A stretch of 64,000 bases of DNA, taken from Takakia lepidozioides (Eukaryota; Streptophyta; Takakiopsida; Takakiales; Takakiaceae). The position numbers and the translations under genes are program-made. This document shows, one piece after another, positions 22,250 through 33,949 of this stretch. Position 1 is the first letter of the stretch. Each line of letters opens with the position of its first letter. A model generated the notes under the pieces. It searched no databases and was not told where the DNA came from. It worked only from the letters and a program-made list of their open reading frames with translations. The DNA lies in the NCBI GenBank assembly GCA_030704615.1, contig CM060731.1, forward strand, positions 12,958,001 through 13,022,000. The letters run 5' to 3'.

Positions 22250-24510
22250 ATCACATTCCATGAGAACACATCTCGTTCGGGCATTTTGTCAAACATTTGG
22301 CATGCATTCACAAAACCCCTGCACTAGCAATATATGTTGACAAGGGCATTGGCCACCTGGCCAACCGATTTGAGTCTAGCCTCAACTATGTCCGCATGAA
22401 GCCACTTGCCCTGTTCCAGGGCTAAGGGGCTGGCACATGAATTGAGGATGCTCAAATAGGTGATCTCATTTGGCGTCAAGCCTTCTTGTTGCGTTCTCTG
22501 CCAGAATTCAGTTGCCTTTTGGAATTGCCCTTGCTGAACTAATCCTGCAATCATCACATTCCATCAGATCACATCTCGCGGCCCTGGGCATTTTGTCAAA
22601 CACTTGGCTTGCACCCACCACATCCCCACACTTGTAGTACATGCTGACCAGGGCAGTGCCCATAAGGAGATCTGACTCAAATCCAGCCTTGATTATGCTC
22701 GCATGGAAATGCTTGCCCTATTCTAAAAGTATTCAATTGCCTCTCCGCTATGCCCTTTCTCAGCTAGTCCTGCAATCATCGCAATCCATGAAATCACATT
22801 TCGTGCATGCATATTGTCAAAAACTTGATGCGCATTCATTATACTCCTGCATTTGCAATACATGCTGACAAGACCGCCGTTGCTTACTCGAAGATCTAAC
22901 TCAAATCCAGCTATCTTGATTTCGGCATGGACCCGCTTGTCAACTCTGCATGGATCCCCTGAATTTGCAGATGCACATTGTCTTCTACAATGTATGCACC
23001 TGGTGGTTGACCTCAATGTAGCTGCGCCCTTGCTCTTTTTTGACACCTTTCTCCTCCATCATTTTTCTCACAATTGCTTTTTCCTCCCACCTACTAGCTG
23101 CACATTGTGCTAGCACCACATTACCATGAATTCTGCAGGTACCAAGTGTGGCCCCCCACACCGAAGCACTTGGTTCGATTGGCATTTTGTTAATGGAGTC
23201 CTCAGCCTCATCTGATCGTCTTGCACGACCAAGAAGTCCACCATGTAGCCAAAATGCTCTAATTTGTAGGAATTCGGCCATGATCTTGACTCCTAGAATC
23301 AAAGTAGTGACGGCCTTCTTTCACTAATCCTGCATGACTACATTAAGAGAGAAGATATATAAATGTGATAACATCCGGCTTCAAGCCTTCCTATTGCATT
23401 TGTTCACATTGTTGGAGGGCTTCCTCACACCATCCGTGCTATCCATATCCTGCAATCGTAGCATTCCATGAGATCAAATCTCGTTCACATTGTTGAAACT
23501 TGGTGTGCTTCCTTCAAGCTTTTGCATTTTGCATACATGTCAACAAGGGCAGTTTCCAGAACGATATCTAACAGGTTTGCATTTTCGATGAGGCCAACAT
23601 GGACCAATTTGCAATCTTTTCGTGGCTCCTAACATGCATTGAGAACACAATGAAAGTGACCCTACCAGGCGCCACCCCTTCCTTTTGCATTTTCCATACA
23701 TATGGAAAGCTTCCCGTGCATACTTGAATGTGCATTCTCTATTTTCCCTCACATTTGGCAGACGTGTCAACAAGGGCAGTATCCAGAATGATATCTGGCA
23801 CAGTTCCAGCTTTGATAATGTCAACATGGACTTCTTTGCCCTTTTCCACTGCTCTTAGGCCAGCACACACATTCAGAACACAACAAATGTGGCCCTATTG
23901 GGCAATTCCCCTTCTCATTGCATTTGCTCATAGATCTGGAAAGCATCCCTACCAAACCCATATTGGGCAAATGAATCACATTTTGCTTATGCTTATAGAT
24001 CTCAAATTCTTCTTTACCACACTGATGTCTGGCATATCGTACCATTCTCATACTCCAGGTAATTAACCATATCTCATTCACAAATTCTCTCAAACACTTC
24101 GTGTGCATCCACCACACTCCCACAATTGGCATACATGTTGATGAGGGTGTTCTGTAGACAAACATTTGGCTTGAATCCATTTCAGATAATGTGGGCATGC
24201 ACGTGCTTTCCAGCTGCAAGGTCTTTTATATTTTGTGCATTCCTGCAAAAGATGGACATATCTGCAGCAATTCTAGCTTTGATGATGTTAGAATGGACCT
24301 CTTTACCCCTTTCCAGGACTTCAAGGTTGGCACATGCATAGATTGCGACCTGATTGGCTATCACCCCTTCCTGTACCATTTGCTTATAGATCTTGAAAGC
24401 CTCCGAACCACACTGATTCTGAGTATATCCTCCAATCATCACATTCCATGAGACCACATTTTGTTGAGACATGGTGTCGACCACTCCTTGTGCATCCTCG
24501 GACATTGTAA
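22250..24510 (-). pseudogene. PLS-class PPR pseudogene cluster with E domain
   Basis: Minus-strand PPR wording appears in many frames. At 24,505-24,180: TMSQQNVVSWNVMIGGYTQ and VLERGKEVHSNIIKARI. More decayed repeats follow down to about 23,540. At 23,240-22,985 is an E/E+ type C-terminal domain (KMPIEPSASVWGATLGTCR and GVKKEQGRSYIEVNHQVHTL), normally the end of such a protein. Yet PPR repeats resume at about 22,955-22,720 (KRVHAEIKIAGFELD, MYCKCRSIMNAHQVF, VISWIAMIAGL) and 22,557-22,324 (MIAGLVQQGQFQKATEFW, LEQGKWLHADIVE). At least two gene copies must lie head to tail. Functional relatives act in RNA editing or splicing in chloroplast or mitochondrion; these copies cannot. Confidence 0.85.
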
Positions 24511-24659
24511 CAGAAAATGGATATTATCTTCAGGCCGTCTGCATACCAGGCATTGACAATCTCCTTTTCCTTTGATGCTCCCACAGTTGGCATACTGGCA
24601 GCAAGGGAGGTCTCCAGGATGATATCTGGTGCTAGCCCAGGTTTGATGATTTGTGTTGT

Positions 24660-25600
24660 CAGTCATGAAGTCGGACCATCTGATTCAGCTTCATCTTGTG
24701 CAACAGTGACAAACTGTGACCATTCCCCACCAGCTTCATAGCTCCCACAGTAGTTGTACAACACATATAACAAAAGTGGCAGCTCGAAAAACTCACATGC
24801 TGCCGAAAGGCATTTTGGTGGGCGGCAATAACTGGGGTACCAGGCTCATAACCCTGGTAAACACAGGTAGGAAATGCTTGCTCATCTCGAAAGCAGGCAT
24901 AAACAATAGCCATAATATAACCGACATCCAGAGGAGGCCAGTCACATCCCTGTCAAGGCCCACATATCAAGGCACTGTCCCATTTGCCAGCCCCAAATGT
25001 TGTGCCATTGCCTGCAGTCAAGGTGAATGTTACTTCTGTCAGACTTCAGTTGAGCAAATAACCGGGAGAAGGAACATGGCAGTCTTTAAACAAATCTGTG
25101 AAGTGTTATGCAGGGAATGTGGCACTTTTGGACCGTGGTGTTTCTAATAGCCACAAAATTTTTCACGCTCGCCAGTGACCAGATAAGGATAAGACACAAA
25201 ATTCTAGTGAACATCATTCCTCTTTCTATCTCCCTCTCCAATTACCTGCAAAGCAACAGCATAATTGTTGGAGGAGTTGCCATGGCCAACCACAAACACA
25301 GGCGGCAAGCGACTCAATTTGTCGTCCATTTCACCTTCCTTCACTGCCATCGCTCCGCAAATGCACGCATCATAACCGCATGCTCTCTCCACAAGCTGCG
25401 ATAGAGGAAAGGGATTCCCACCACAACAATTACAGAGTATTCTGGCCCCAGTCTAGACTGAGTGCGCAAATCCCCCTATGTGTGTGGCCATATACGGCTC
25501 TGACTCCCAGACCTGCAAAGGGCTCCTGGAGATCACAAAAAAGTTCACAGCGTCCGGAAGGGTACAAATCATCTGTGGCCAACTTCTAGAGGATTGTCAA
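24660..25600 (-). other. Unrecognised spliced coding remnants (probably transposon gene)
   Basis: Minus-strand blocks look like degraded exons without a known domain: MAIVYACFRDEQAFPTCVYQ followed by GYEPGTPVIAAHQNAFRQHV (24,913-24,790), and ACGYDACICGAMAVKEGEMD with LPPVFVVGHGNSSNNYAVAL (25,385-25,255), the latter bounded by AG/GT-like sites. Their strand and position downstream of the zinc-finger gene at 25.9-27.2 kb suggest they belong to the same MULE gene, interrupted by PPR sequence at 25.64-25.84 kb. Confidence 0.35.
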
Positions 25601-25639
25601 TATGAAAGTGACAAGTACACATGAGTAGACCACTCTCAA

Positions 25640-25836
25640 GGAACATTTGGAAAGTTATTCTCATGACCCATGAAGAGACCCACAGCCGCGGGGCTGGCAC
25701 ATACATTGAGGATGCTCATGAAGGTGACCTTGTTGGGCTTCAAGCCTTCTTGTTGCATACTTCGGAAGTAACGAAAAACCTTTTCACTTTGCCCGTGCCA
25801 AGCTAATCCTGCAAGCATGGCATTCCAAGAGATCAC
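25640..25836 (-). pseudogene. PPR repeat fragment
   Basis: One and a half repeats read VISWNAMLAGLAWHGQSEKV-type text (MISWNAMLAGLAWHGQSEKV) followed by MQQEGLKPNKVTFMSILNVC. It lies between pieces of a presumed transposon gene and apart from the main PPR cluster. This suggests capture by, or insertion into, the MULE complex. Confidence 0.8.
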
Positions 25837-25889
25837 ATCTCACTTAGGGATTTTTTCCCTCGTATCTTCTTTCCCTGCCCTATCCTCAC

Positions 25890-28260
25890 ACAAACCTCCT
25901 ACTCTTTTGTTCTGCTTGGCAGATGTGGGCATGTATAGCTAGCTCCATAGTCAAAGGCAACGCCAGGCTTCTTTGCCCAGATAGCCATGGTCTTGAAGAC
26001 AACATCCTTCTCCTCCTCTGGTGCTGCATGCTGGTTCGCAGGGAAACAAGTACAAACACATTAATATAAACCACAACATTTCCAGCGATTATGTTGCATA
26101 TCTGACCCCAAACATGAGCATGTGTGAGTGAAATGGAAAGGGAAATGAATATGTGCATGAAGTACTGTAGTGTGAATTCACCTGTCGATTGATCCACCAG
26201 CGGCCATACTCTGCAACCAAGTTACATTCAGCAAAGCCCTCCGCGTCAACAAGGTGCCTGAGGGACTGTTGGAATTGAGGATTTTCCATGCTTGGGAAGG
26301 GTACATGAAGCAATCCGTAGTTAAGAAGGGTGTGAAGGCCAGGACACCGAACAGATGCAGGCTATTTTGGAACCTCCATGGATGAAGTTAGAGATTTTGA
26401 CTTGTTGGTAAAATATAAAATGGCATCCTCCCTGGAGCGAAGAAAAGGAGGATCAGGAGCCCGTGCCCCACTGACCATTTTGTTGCTTGCTAACGACTTG
26501 GATGCATGCAACTTCCCTACTTCTGAACCCCCGGCTGGAGCCCCTTTCCCAGAGTTTTCAGGAGGAAGATTACGTGATGGCAATTTTTTTCCAAGGCCTG
26601 CATGATGGGAGGAAAAACCCTTCCAAGTTTGCAAATGTAGAGCCCTCCTGCGTTTCGGCGGTTCATCAAATGTGTCATCATCAGAGTCATCTGGAAGCTG
26701 ACCTGATGTGGGATGTGTCTGATAGGAAGCGTCGTCGGCGTCTGATGACAAGTCCTGGACTACTTGACTCTGCGACCTCATGGACCTCCTTCCTGATTTC
26801 CGCTGGAGATGCTCCATTTCTTGGGACACGTCCGCCTGGGAGGCCTGGCCCTTCTTCCTATTTATGGTTCTGCGAGGTGGCATATGTCCATGGTGCCTCA
26901 GGACATCTTCCATAATACCCTTCTGGCTTGGTTAAAAAACAGGGTACATTTTGAGGACACCTTCACCTTCCCCATGCTTCATATAACCATCCATCCTATG
27001 CAAGTTCAGTTTCTTTTTATCGGCAAAAAGCAGATCACAGTGTATGCATCTGTATTGTTGTCTATTAGACGCACCAGGTTCATGGACCCTTGCCCTCGTG
27101 TAGGCCTCGCATATGAGGGACTCGTATTCATCAGTATCATATGTCTCGCGGTATTCCCTCCGGTTCTCTATCATTTTGCTCTCCTTCATCGTGAATGCGC
27201 AGTCTCCCAACAATTGCAGCCCCAGCATGCAAACCTACACAGACAACGCCTAGCATAAATCCACAGCAACGACACTTTTTTGAACCCTGAAATTGCATGC
27301 ATGGGCATTCAACCCCCTAAAACCTCCAACAATGGAGTGCATGAGCCTAAACCCTAAACCCTAAACACCAAAACAAAATGAAAGGACTTCAGATAATATG
27401 AAATATCTCCATATGGAGAGTGTTCATGGCCGCATATGTGCACGTCCCTGCAGCTCGCAACTAAACTATGGAAACAACACTTTATCCGGTCTGCTCTTTC
27501 AAATACCAAGCAAATGAAACATGCAATAAGTTGCCCTCACCTACAATTTTTGTAACACACAAAAGTAACAAGCGTCTTACCCTAAACTCCATATGAAACA
27601 AAGTGTTCACCTCAGCTTCATGTCAATGCTTGCATGAAGTGCCCATAAGTACCAGACAGCCCCACTTTTGCAGTTTCCTAAGTACTGTGTGAGAAAACGA
27701 TACATGAACGCGGGTAGTGTGCATTAAGGCTAGCACACACGTACTTCTCTAGTTCACTCATTTACCACTGCTATTGCCCTGATTAATCTGTTCCCTCCTT
27801 TTCAGTATCTGTACTTCTGGAATGTCCCACATTTCTAAACCTATGCATACAATATATGTGAAAGTACCCACAAAGAAGGAACCTGCGAAGATGATTGGGT
27901 TTCGGATGCTCGATGCAGAACTCACTCACCCGCAAGGTAAATCCTGGGAGAAGAGCACAATGACAATCCGGATAACACAGAAGAGCAAGATTGAGGTTGT
28001 GGAGCGATAATAAGGACCTACACGCAATTCAGATTTGGAGCGGAAGCGGTGCAACCATTGAAGACGGCCACAACATCCTGCTTCGTATGCCGATTCTCCA
28101 TTCCTATCCACAAACTCGATCTGCATGACAGGACGCGGTACGCCAGTGCCATCAAGCGCAACGATAGCGACATTTCGCGATGCCTGCCAACAACGCAACG
28201 TCTTGTCTCATCTGGTACGTCTATTCCACCTACCCTCATCATTTTACATGCAATGCCATA
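25890..28260 (-). mobile_element. MULE-borne gene with C2H2-like zinc finger and acidic nuclear region
   Basis: Minus-strand pieces run inward from the terminal repeat at 28.55 kb. Around 28,190-27,930 is VAIVALDGTGVPRPVMQIEF plus EFVDRNGESAYEAGC. At 27,190-26,985 is MIENRREYRETYDTDEYESL and a zinc-finger-like Cys-x2-Cys-x12-His-x7-His (RCIHCDLLFADKKKLNLHR, then His). At 26,913-26,362 is a 183-residue frame with an acidic patch (DDSDDDTFDEPPKRRRA) containing a basic nuclear-localisation-type run. Smaller blocks continue to 25.9 kb. Transcription inward from a terminal repeat is usual for MULEs. The zinc finger suggests DNA binding, but I do not recognise a named family. The same gene is fossilised at 14.7-15.8 kb. 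Confidence 0.5.
27335..27370. promoter_or_regulatory. Telobox-type AAACCCTA repeats
   Basis: Three consecutive CTAAACC units on the plus strand match the plant telomere repeat and the interstitial telobox. The paralogous site at 15,034-15,052 has the same. It may be regulatory (teloboxes occur in plant promoters) or a healed telomeric insertion. Confidence 0.45.
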
Positions 28261-28550
28261 CCATGTATGCAATGGACGCAAGCATGTGGCATGGGGAGGA
28301 TGAAGGCATGCAGGGGGGATGGGGGACGATGCCATGCATGAGGTGAGGATGGGAGGCGGGATGGGAGGCGGGATGGGGATGGGTGAGAGGATATGTGACA
28401 TGTCCTGGTAGAGGGTACATGAGGCGCGGGAGGGGCTGCCACGCGGTACGCGGGCGACGGACGCGGGGGTGGGCGGGAGGCGGCGGGGGGTCCACGCAGG
28501 CTGAACCGGCTCCCTTGCATTGAACTCCAAGGCCCCATCTATTACTTGGC
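28258..28550 (+). repeat. MULE terminal repeat E2 (right-end orientation)
   Basis: About 293 bp of GC-rich sequence, nearly identical to 36,119-36,411 (E4), ending CTATTACTTGGC. The next nine bases, 28,551-28,559, are GTAAAGTTT. A related but less similar end lies at 15,790-16,036. Confidence 0.85.
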
Positions 28551-29169
28551 GTAAAGTTTCAAAGTCCCGCTTGAACTTATTTGGTTGACAACTGTATGTG
28601 GCCAAGTAATAGATAAGGCCCAGGAGTTGAATGCGAGGGGCCCGGTTCAGCCAGCGTGGACCCCCCACCACCCCACGCCCACCCCCGCCTCCATCGCGGG
28701 CATACCGCGCGGCACGCCCTCCCGTGCTCATGTTCCCGCTGCCAGGACATGAGACGTGCCCTCTCCCGCATTCCCATCCCTCCTCCCATCCTGCCCTCAT
28801 GCATGGCATCGCCCTCCATCCCCCTGCATGCCTTCATCCTCCCCATGCTACATGGTATCCCAAGCATACATCATGCCCTCTTTCAAAAATCATTCTGACA
28901 TCTATTCAAATTTCAAATGGCAAATCTGAAGAAAGAATGGACGTTGGGATATATGCCACGTCGTCACATACACTGCCACCCCAATCCAGGGTTTTGCTAC
29001 CCTCATCGTGCATTTCCTTCTATCCATGCCTTCCAAACGCGTCCCCACCCTGGCACTCTGCATTCACCTTCCATATTGAATTGTGTTTGTATGTTGTCCA
29101 TATGTTGCATACCATTGTAAGTTGCAATCGTGTGGATGTCTGGCCCACCTGAAGAAGTTTGTCCTTGCA

Positions 29170-32100
29170 TAACAATTTGTTGTCTGATGCATGAATTTCC
29201 ATTGCAGTGCACTGCCATTACATCCTATCATGAGTACAAGTCTGTCCTCTCAAGCTTTGAATTCAAAGAAATAGCAAGACAAGCTGAGTTGGAGTCCATC
29301 AGAAACCAGTATGTTCAAGAGCAGTTGGCTGCCTGGGATGCCAATTGGCATCGTGAAAATGAAGCGCATCAGTGGGGTTGGTCCCCTCTTTACACCATTG
29401 TTCATAAGGGAAATGTGCCTGCTACCCTACCCACTTTCTTCAAACACTCGGATGACGAATCGAAGCTCCTACGAGAAGTCTTTACATCGTACCGCAAGGC
29501 AGGGCCCCCTATGAAATGCCCGCTGATTTTGCAGGTGTTGAGGACTATCTGGATGTCATATGCCAGTAGCACTTATGTAGTTTCTTCATCGACAAACACA
29601 CTGTTGCATGATGTCATGGTTCAACTTGTTGGAACGCCAGAGGGCAATTCCATGCTCAAGCATGCGTCAGCTAATTTCCTGTTGGTTGGTCCCTGCCTGT
29701 TTGCATACCTGCCAGTTAATCTGATGCATGAGACGAACAAATGCGTGGAGGACTTGTTGCATTTCGACCCGAGCCGGGCAGATGGTGTGAACAAGGATAT
29801 GCAAGAATTCATAGACATGACTTGATGGAGAGCTTTGGGGGATTTTGCCATTTGCAGTCCAAAGGGTTTTGACACGTTGTGGTGTATTGACACAAGCACC
29901 CTTTCTGAGAGACATGAAGCAATCGGGAACTTCCAGAACACCCTGAAACACTGTGAAGACATTGACATGGGCTGGATTTTCAGCGCGGAAGGTGATATTG
30001 TTCCCATCTTTGCCTGAATGCATTTGCCTTGCATCATCATGCCGTGCATTGTTTACATAGAGCCATTATACTCATTGTTTGTTTTGTTCATTTTGTAGGT
30101 GATGTGGACCATGGGAATGAATCATTGCAGGCTGCGTACATGGCTGCAATTGCTGATGTGCAGTGGGTGGGGGATATTAGACGCAACCTCAATCATTCCC
30201 GAATGAAAGGTTTTGACTTCTAGTATGGTGAAGTCACAACACCCCCTCAGGCTTTGCCTTCTCATGAAGTAGATTGTGGTGTCGTGCAGCGTGCTCACAA
30301 TCAGCCCCTTCCACTCACGCCTACTTCTCCGATGTTCGGGTCACCAACAGAGCTGTTGCAAGACGCTGAGCCCACACCTGGAGTGGAAGGGAAGCTTGCA
30401 CATGAACGCATTGGGGCCGATGATGCAGCGAAGCCCGACCATGTACATGACGGTCGTCTGTGTAACCATGACACCGCTGCCACAGACCTTACCCTCCTTG
30501 GCATTAATGCCATTGAACCAGGTGCTCTTACTCAAATGGAAATTGAATTGCATTCAAGCGAGGTTGTGACTGAACAGGTGCACTTGCCTGCAGTGCATGC
30601 GCCCAACAACGCTACACATGCATGTTTTCTCAACCCCGCCCCCTTGGGCATTAGGGATCCTTCTGACAAACGCTTCATTGTGACTGTTATGGTGCCTGCA
30701 GTAACACGAATGGTGTCGTCCAGACCTCCTGTATAGCATGCGAACCCTTTGCTCGGTTTTGGAGGAAGGAACACCCTCGGAACTCCTTCACCCAGAGCTC
30801 TGCCTTGGTCAACATTGACAGGTGTCCGTGGCAGTGAGGTGGGCACTATGGGAGCATCAACGAGTGCGTGTGCGGATATTGTTTCATGGCGCACAGTCCA
30901 CAGAAGAGAAGAGAAGATGGAGTCGGAGCCTCCTCATTTACACACATCCCCATTAGTACTGAATGCCCTCTTTTTGCATCTGACAATTGTACATATCCTA
31001 CCTCTGCTTGGGCAACCCCTTTGCCGGCATACTTTTTTCTGACATGAACGTGTTGTATGTCATTGCAGGCTTCACAAAGGGCTGAAAAAAGCGCTGTGAG
31101 TCAACAATCGTCTTATTTTCGTTGAATTCAAATGGTAATCTTTTGCATTATGCACTTTACTTGCCACTGTGCATGCGTTTGACATGTATCGTGATGGTGT
31201 ATGTCTCCAGGATATCAGCTGGTGCAGAAGTAAAACAAACATCAAACGTCTGGTTTTTCCAGAACTGTGTAGGCCCCAATATCGCCCTTAGACTAGACGA
31301 TGCAGATCTCCTGATTAACCCCAAGGGGTGGACAAGTGACAGAGTCATGGATTTCTATTTGCGAATGAAATTACTGTCCCTTCCCGTCCATGTAAGAAAT
31401 AAGATACGTCTTCTTGACAGTTTTACCTTGATATGCCTTCGTGACCACTACAAGGAATCCGGTGCGGGCGCTCATTCTATTCTACAGTGGATGCAAGAAC
31501 GCTTTCCTTACCTTCAGTGTGATGGGGTGGAGGCCATGATTATTCCTGTTATATATGCGTACGTACTCTGCTGCATGCTACCCTATATCACACATCGGTG
31601 TTGTATTCTCAGTGTTATGAGTGTATTCATGTTCTAATGCCGCTGTTTGCAATTGTCATGTGCAGATCGCACTGGAGTGCCGTCATTTTGGAAGGGAAGC
31701 GGTACCTCCATTTAAATAGTGTCAAAAGGTCACATATTCACAGTATGCTGAAGCCTTTGTTTGCATGTTTCTGGGCACTTTCCAGAGGATTTCTACCCCC
31801 GAGCCTCCAATGGAAGAACGCCACTGCCCCCCGCCTGTGGTTGTATCCCCCTGTCCCCCAACACGTCTCTACTTGGGAGTGTGGTTGCTTTACGGCACAT
31901 TACATAGATGTTTACTTGAATCAAACATTTGTACAACCACGAGCAGGAGGTGCTGGGCCGGTACGTTTCTCACTTTTCATCTACATTTGTTCTCTTTCCT
32001 ACTGGCTTGCACTTAATCACATGCTCATTACTTTTGAGTAAATGGTACCCTTGTCCACTGGGTTTGTTTCTGCAGCTGAACAAACATTGGTTTCCGGTGA

Positions 32101-32172
32101 TTGAGGCTGTCATGAAGAAGAGGGAAATATGCCATACTGTTTCAGTTGAAGTGCAGAGCGCCTGCCATGGCT
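29170..32172 (+). pseudogene. ULP1/C48-type cysteine protease gene of the MULE (disrupted)
   Basis: A long frame from about 29,200 (EFKEIARQAELESIRNQYVQ) is interrupted by in-frame stops at 29,823, 30,221 and 30,734; coding-like text continues in the same frame after each. Introns are likely near 30,018-30,098 and 30,900-31,210. The protease domain starts at about 31,285 (DDADLLINPKGWTSDRVMDF). Catalytic His is in SHWSAVILEG (about 31,670). The usual Asp is replaced: LHLNSV where the family has LDS. The oxyanion Gln is in VPQH and the nucleophile Cys in WECGCFTAHYID (about 31,880). The last exon ends near 32,172. C48 proteases cut SUMO or SUMO-like tags; plant MULE families carrying ULP domains are known. 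Stops plus the Asp-to-Asn change mean no activity. Confidence 0.8.
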
Positions 32173-32914
32173 AACCATACTATGTCGTGAAAGATGAGCC
32201 TGTCCCGGATGTATTCCATGGCTATGCCACAAGACCCGCATGCTGGCGAATGCACACAAGAAAGACCACAGTGGAGGGGAGAGGACTTCCATGCAGGGAC
32301 ATGAGACTGTAGCATGATCCCGTTCATGTCAAGGGTGTTGGTGGCCGCCTTCTCTGCCCCTTTAGGAAGTTGTCTACAACATTTGTGAGCATTATGATGT
32401 ACACTCTATTTTTTCACTCTACAAAGTAAAATTTTATGAATGAGCCAATCAATGTATGTAGGTTGGCACATGGCAGTCTGCACACAGAACAGAGGAGGCC
32501 AAATCTGTTGTAACTCATGAAAATCTTGCTTTGATGTGTTCCTTCATTATAATGTAAGTACATACTCATAATCTTCCTAGGTCCAGTGAAAAGAAGTGGG
32601 TATGTAACATGGAATAGTACTGCCCCTAAATGGGGTCACATTGATGGTGTCACCCATAAGCCTAGGGTCCTTGCCTTACCCATCCTGCCAAGGAACTATC
32701 TCCGATCGCTGCCAGAGATCGAGGCTCACTTTCATATATCGGGTCCATGAATGTTGTGGATCCTATTGAGCTGGAGCCTCGGTTATCTTTGACATCGGGG
32801 CCTTACCCTGGAATGGTGAATGCCCTTACACAGTGGTGGATGCCCTTACCCTATAGAGTGCCCACAACAATTCTTCACTTCATGCAGTGCATCCACAGTT
32901 TTCTTCTCACAGGA

Positions 32915-33290
32915 TGAATGGGATGAATGGTGACGGCGAAATATGGATGAAACATGGATAAGGTTGGAATGGATGGGATGGATGGGATGAATGCTGACGT
33001 CGAATATGGATGATAACATGGATAGGATGATATGAATGTGCTAAATTGGATGAATGGTGACGGCACAATATGGATGAAATATGGATAGGGTTGAGATGGA
33101 TGGGATGAATGGGGTGAATGGTGATGTCGAATACGGATGATAACATGGATAGGGATGAATGGGATGAATGGTGACGACGAAATATCGGATGATAACATGC
33201 ATAGGATTCCTATGCATTTCCAGAATGGGATGAATGGTGATGGCCTGCATATGGGGTGATAATATGCATAGGCTTGATATGGATGAAAGG
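32915..33290 (+). repeat. Minisatellite, ~60 bp unit, about six copies
   Basis: Repeated units of the kind 'gggatgaatggtgacg...aatatggatgataacatgg' run through this region with substitutions and small indels. It lies inside the MULE between its two convergent genes. A (AATG)n run follows at 33,557-33,580. Confidence 0.85.
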
Positions 33291-33859
33291 TTTTAGGGTT
33301 CCTCTTCTCATGTACGTTGCATTGTATGCATGTCCCTGTTTCCATGGCTGAAATGCGTGTGAGCAGCCGTCTATCAGCCAGCCTTCGAGGTGGTCACTCT
33401 ACCACTACGTAGGATGCATATGGAACAATGTAATGTACATGGTTTCAGGATGGTTGAGGCAAATTATGTCTTGTATCCCGGCTATTTTTGCAATGTGGTT
33501 GCATGTGCCAAAGTCTGCAAGGCAATATCCATTGTTGAGGCTTATGACGAGCATGGAATGAATGAATGAATGAATGAAATGAATGCAACACCCTCTGGGA
33601 AGAACACATTAGACATGCCATGACATGCAAAATTAACACCAAACACAGTCCAAAATCCATGCAATTTCATATCAACACGCCTTCATGATTCAACACTAAC
33701 CACTCCATACATGTATGGTAATTGTAGCCTGCATATCCACACAATTTCGGAAGACAAAGTCACAGTATTGAGAACGAAACAAATACATGAAGCATGGCAC
33801 GTCATGAGAACATTAGGATTGCAAATGTTGGGACCAATGTCATTGTGCATGGTCAAATA

Positions 33860-33886
33860 ACTCCAGGGCCCCATCTATTACTTGGC
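33860..33886 (+). repeat. 27 bp stray copy of the MULE terminus
   Basis: 'ctccagggccccatctatta' plus CTTGGC repeats the last bases of ends E2 and E4 but lies inside the element with no attached terminal repeat. It may be an abortive end or a gene-conversion tract. Confidence 0.6.
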
Positions 33887-33949
33887 ATAACAAACAGGGT
33901 ATTGCACACTAGGAGCATGATGAACTCCCCCCCCCCACCTCCATGTGCA

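Noticed and set aside
28018-28809. Long minus-strand frame of 263 codons, plus many overlapping Pro/Arg/Gly-rich frames
   Set aside because: Open frames in the GC-rich terminal repeats arise because stop codons are rare there. Frames are open on both strands and protein text is low-complexity, so these are not genes.
32875-33345. Minus-strand His/Pro/Tyr-rich repetitive 'protein'
   Set aside because: Translation of the GGATGAATGG-type minisatellite. It is a by-product of the repeat, with no independent evidence of coding.
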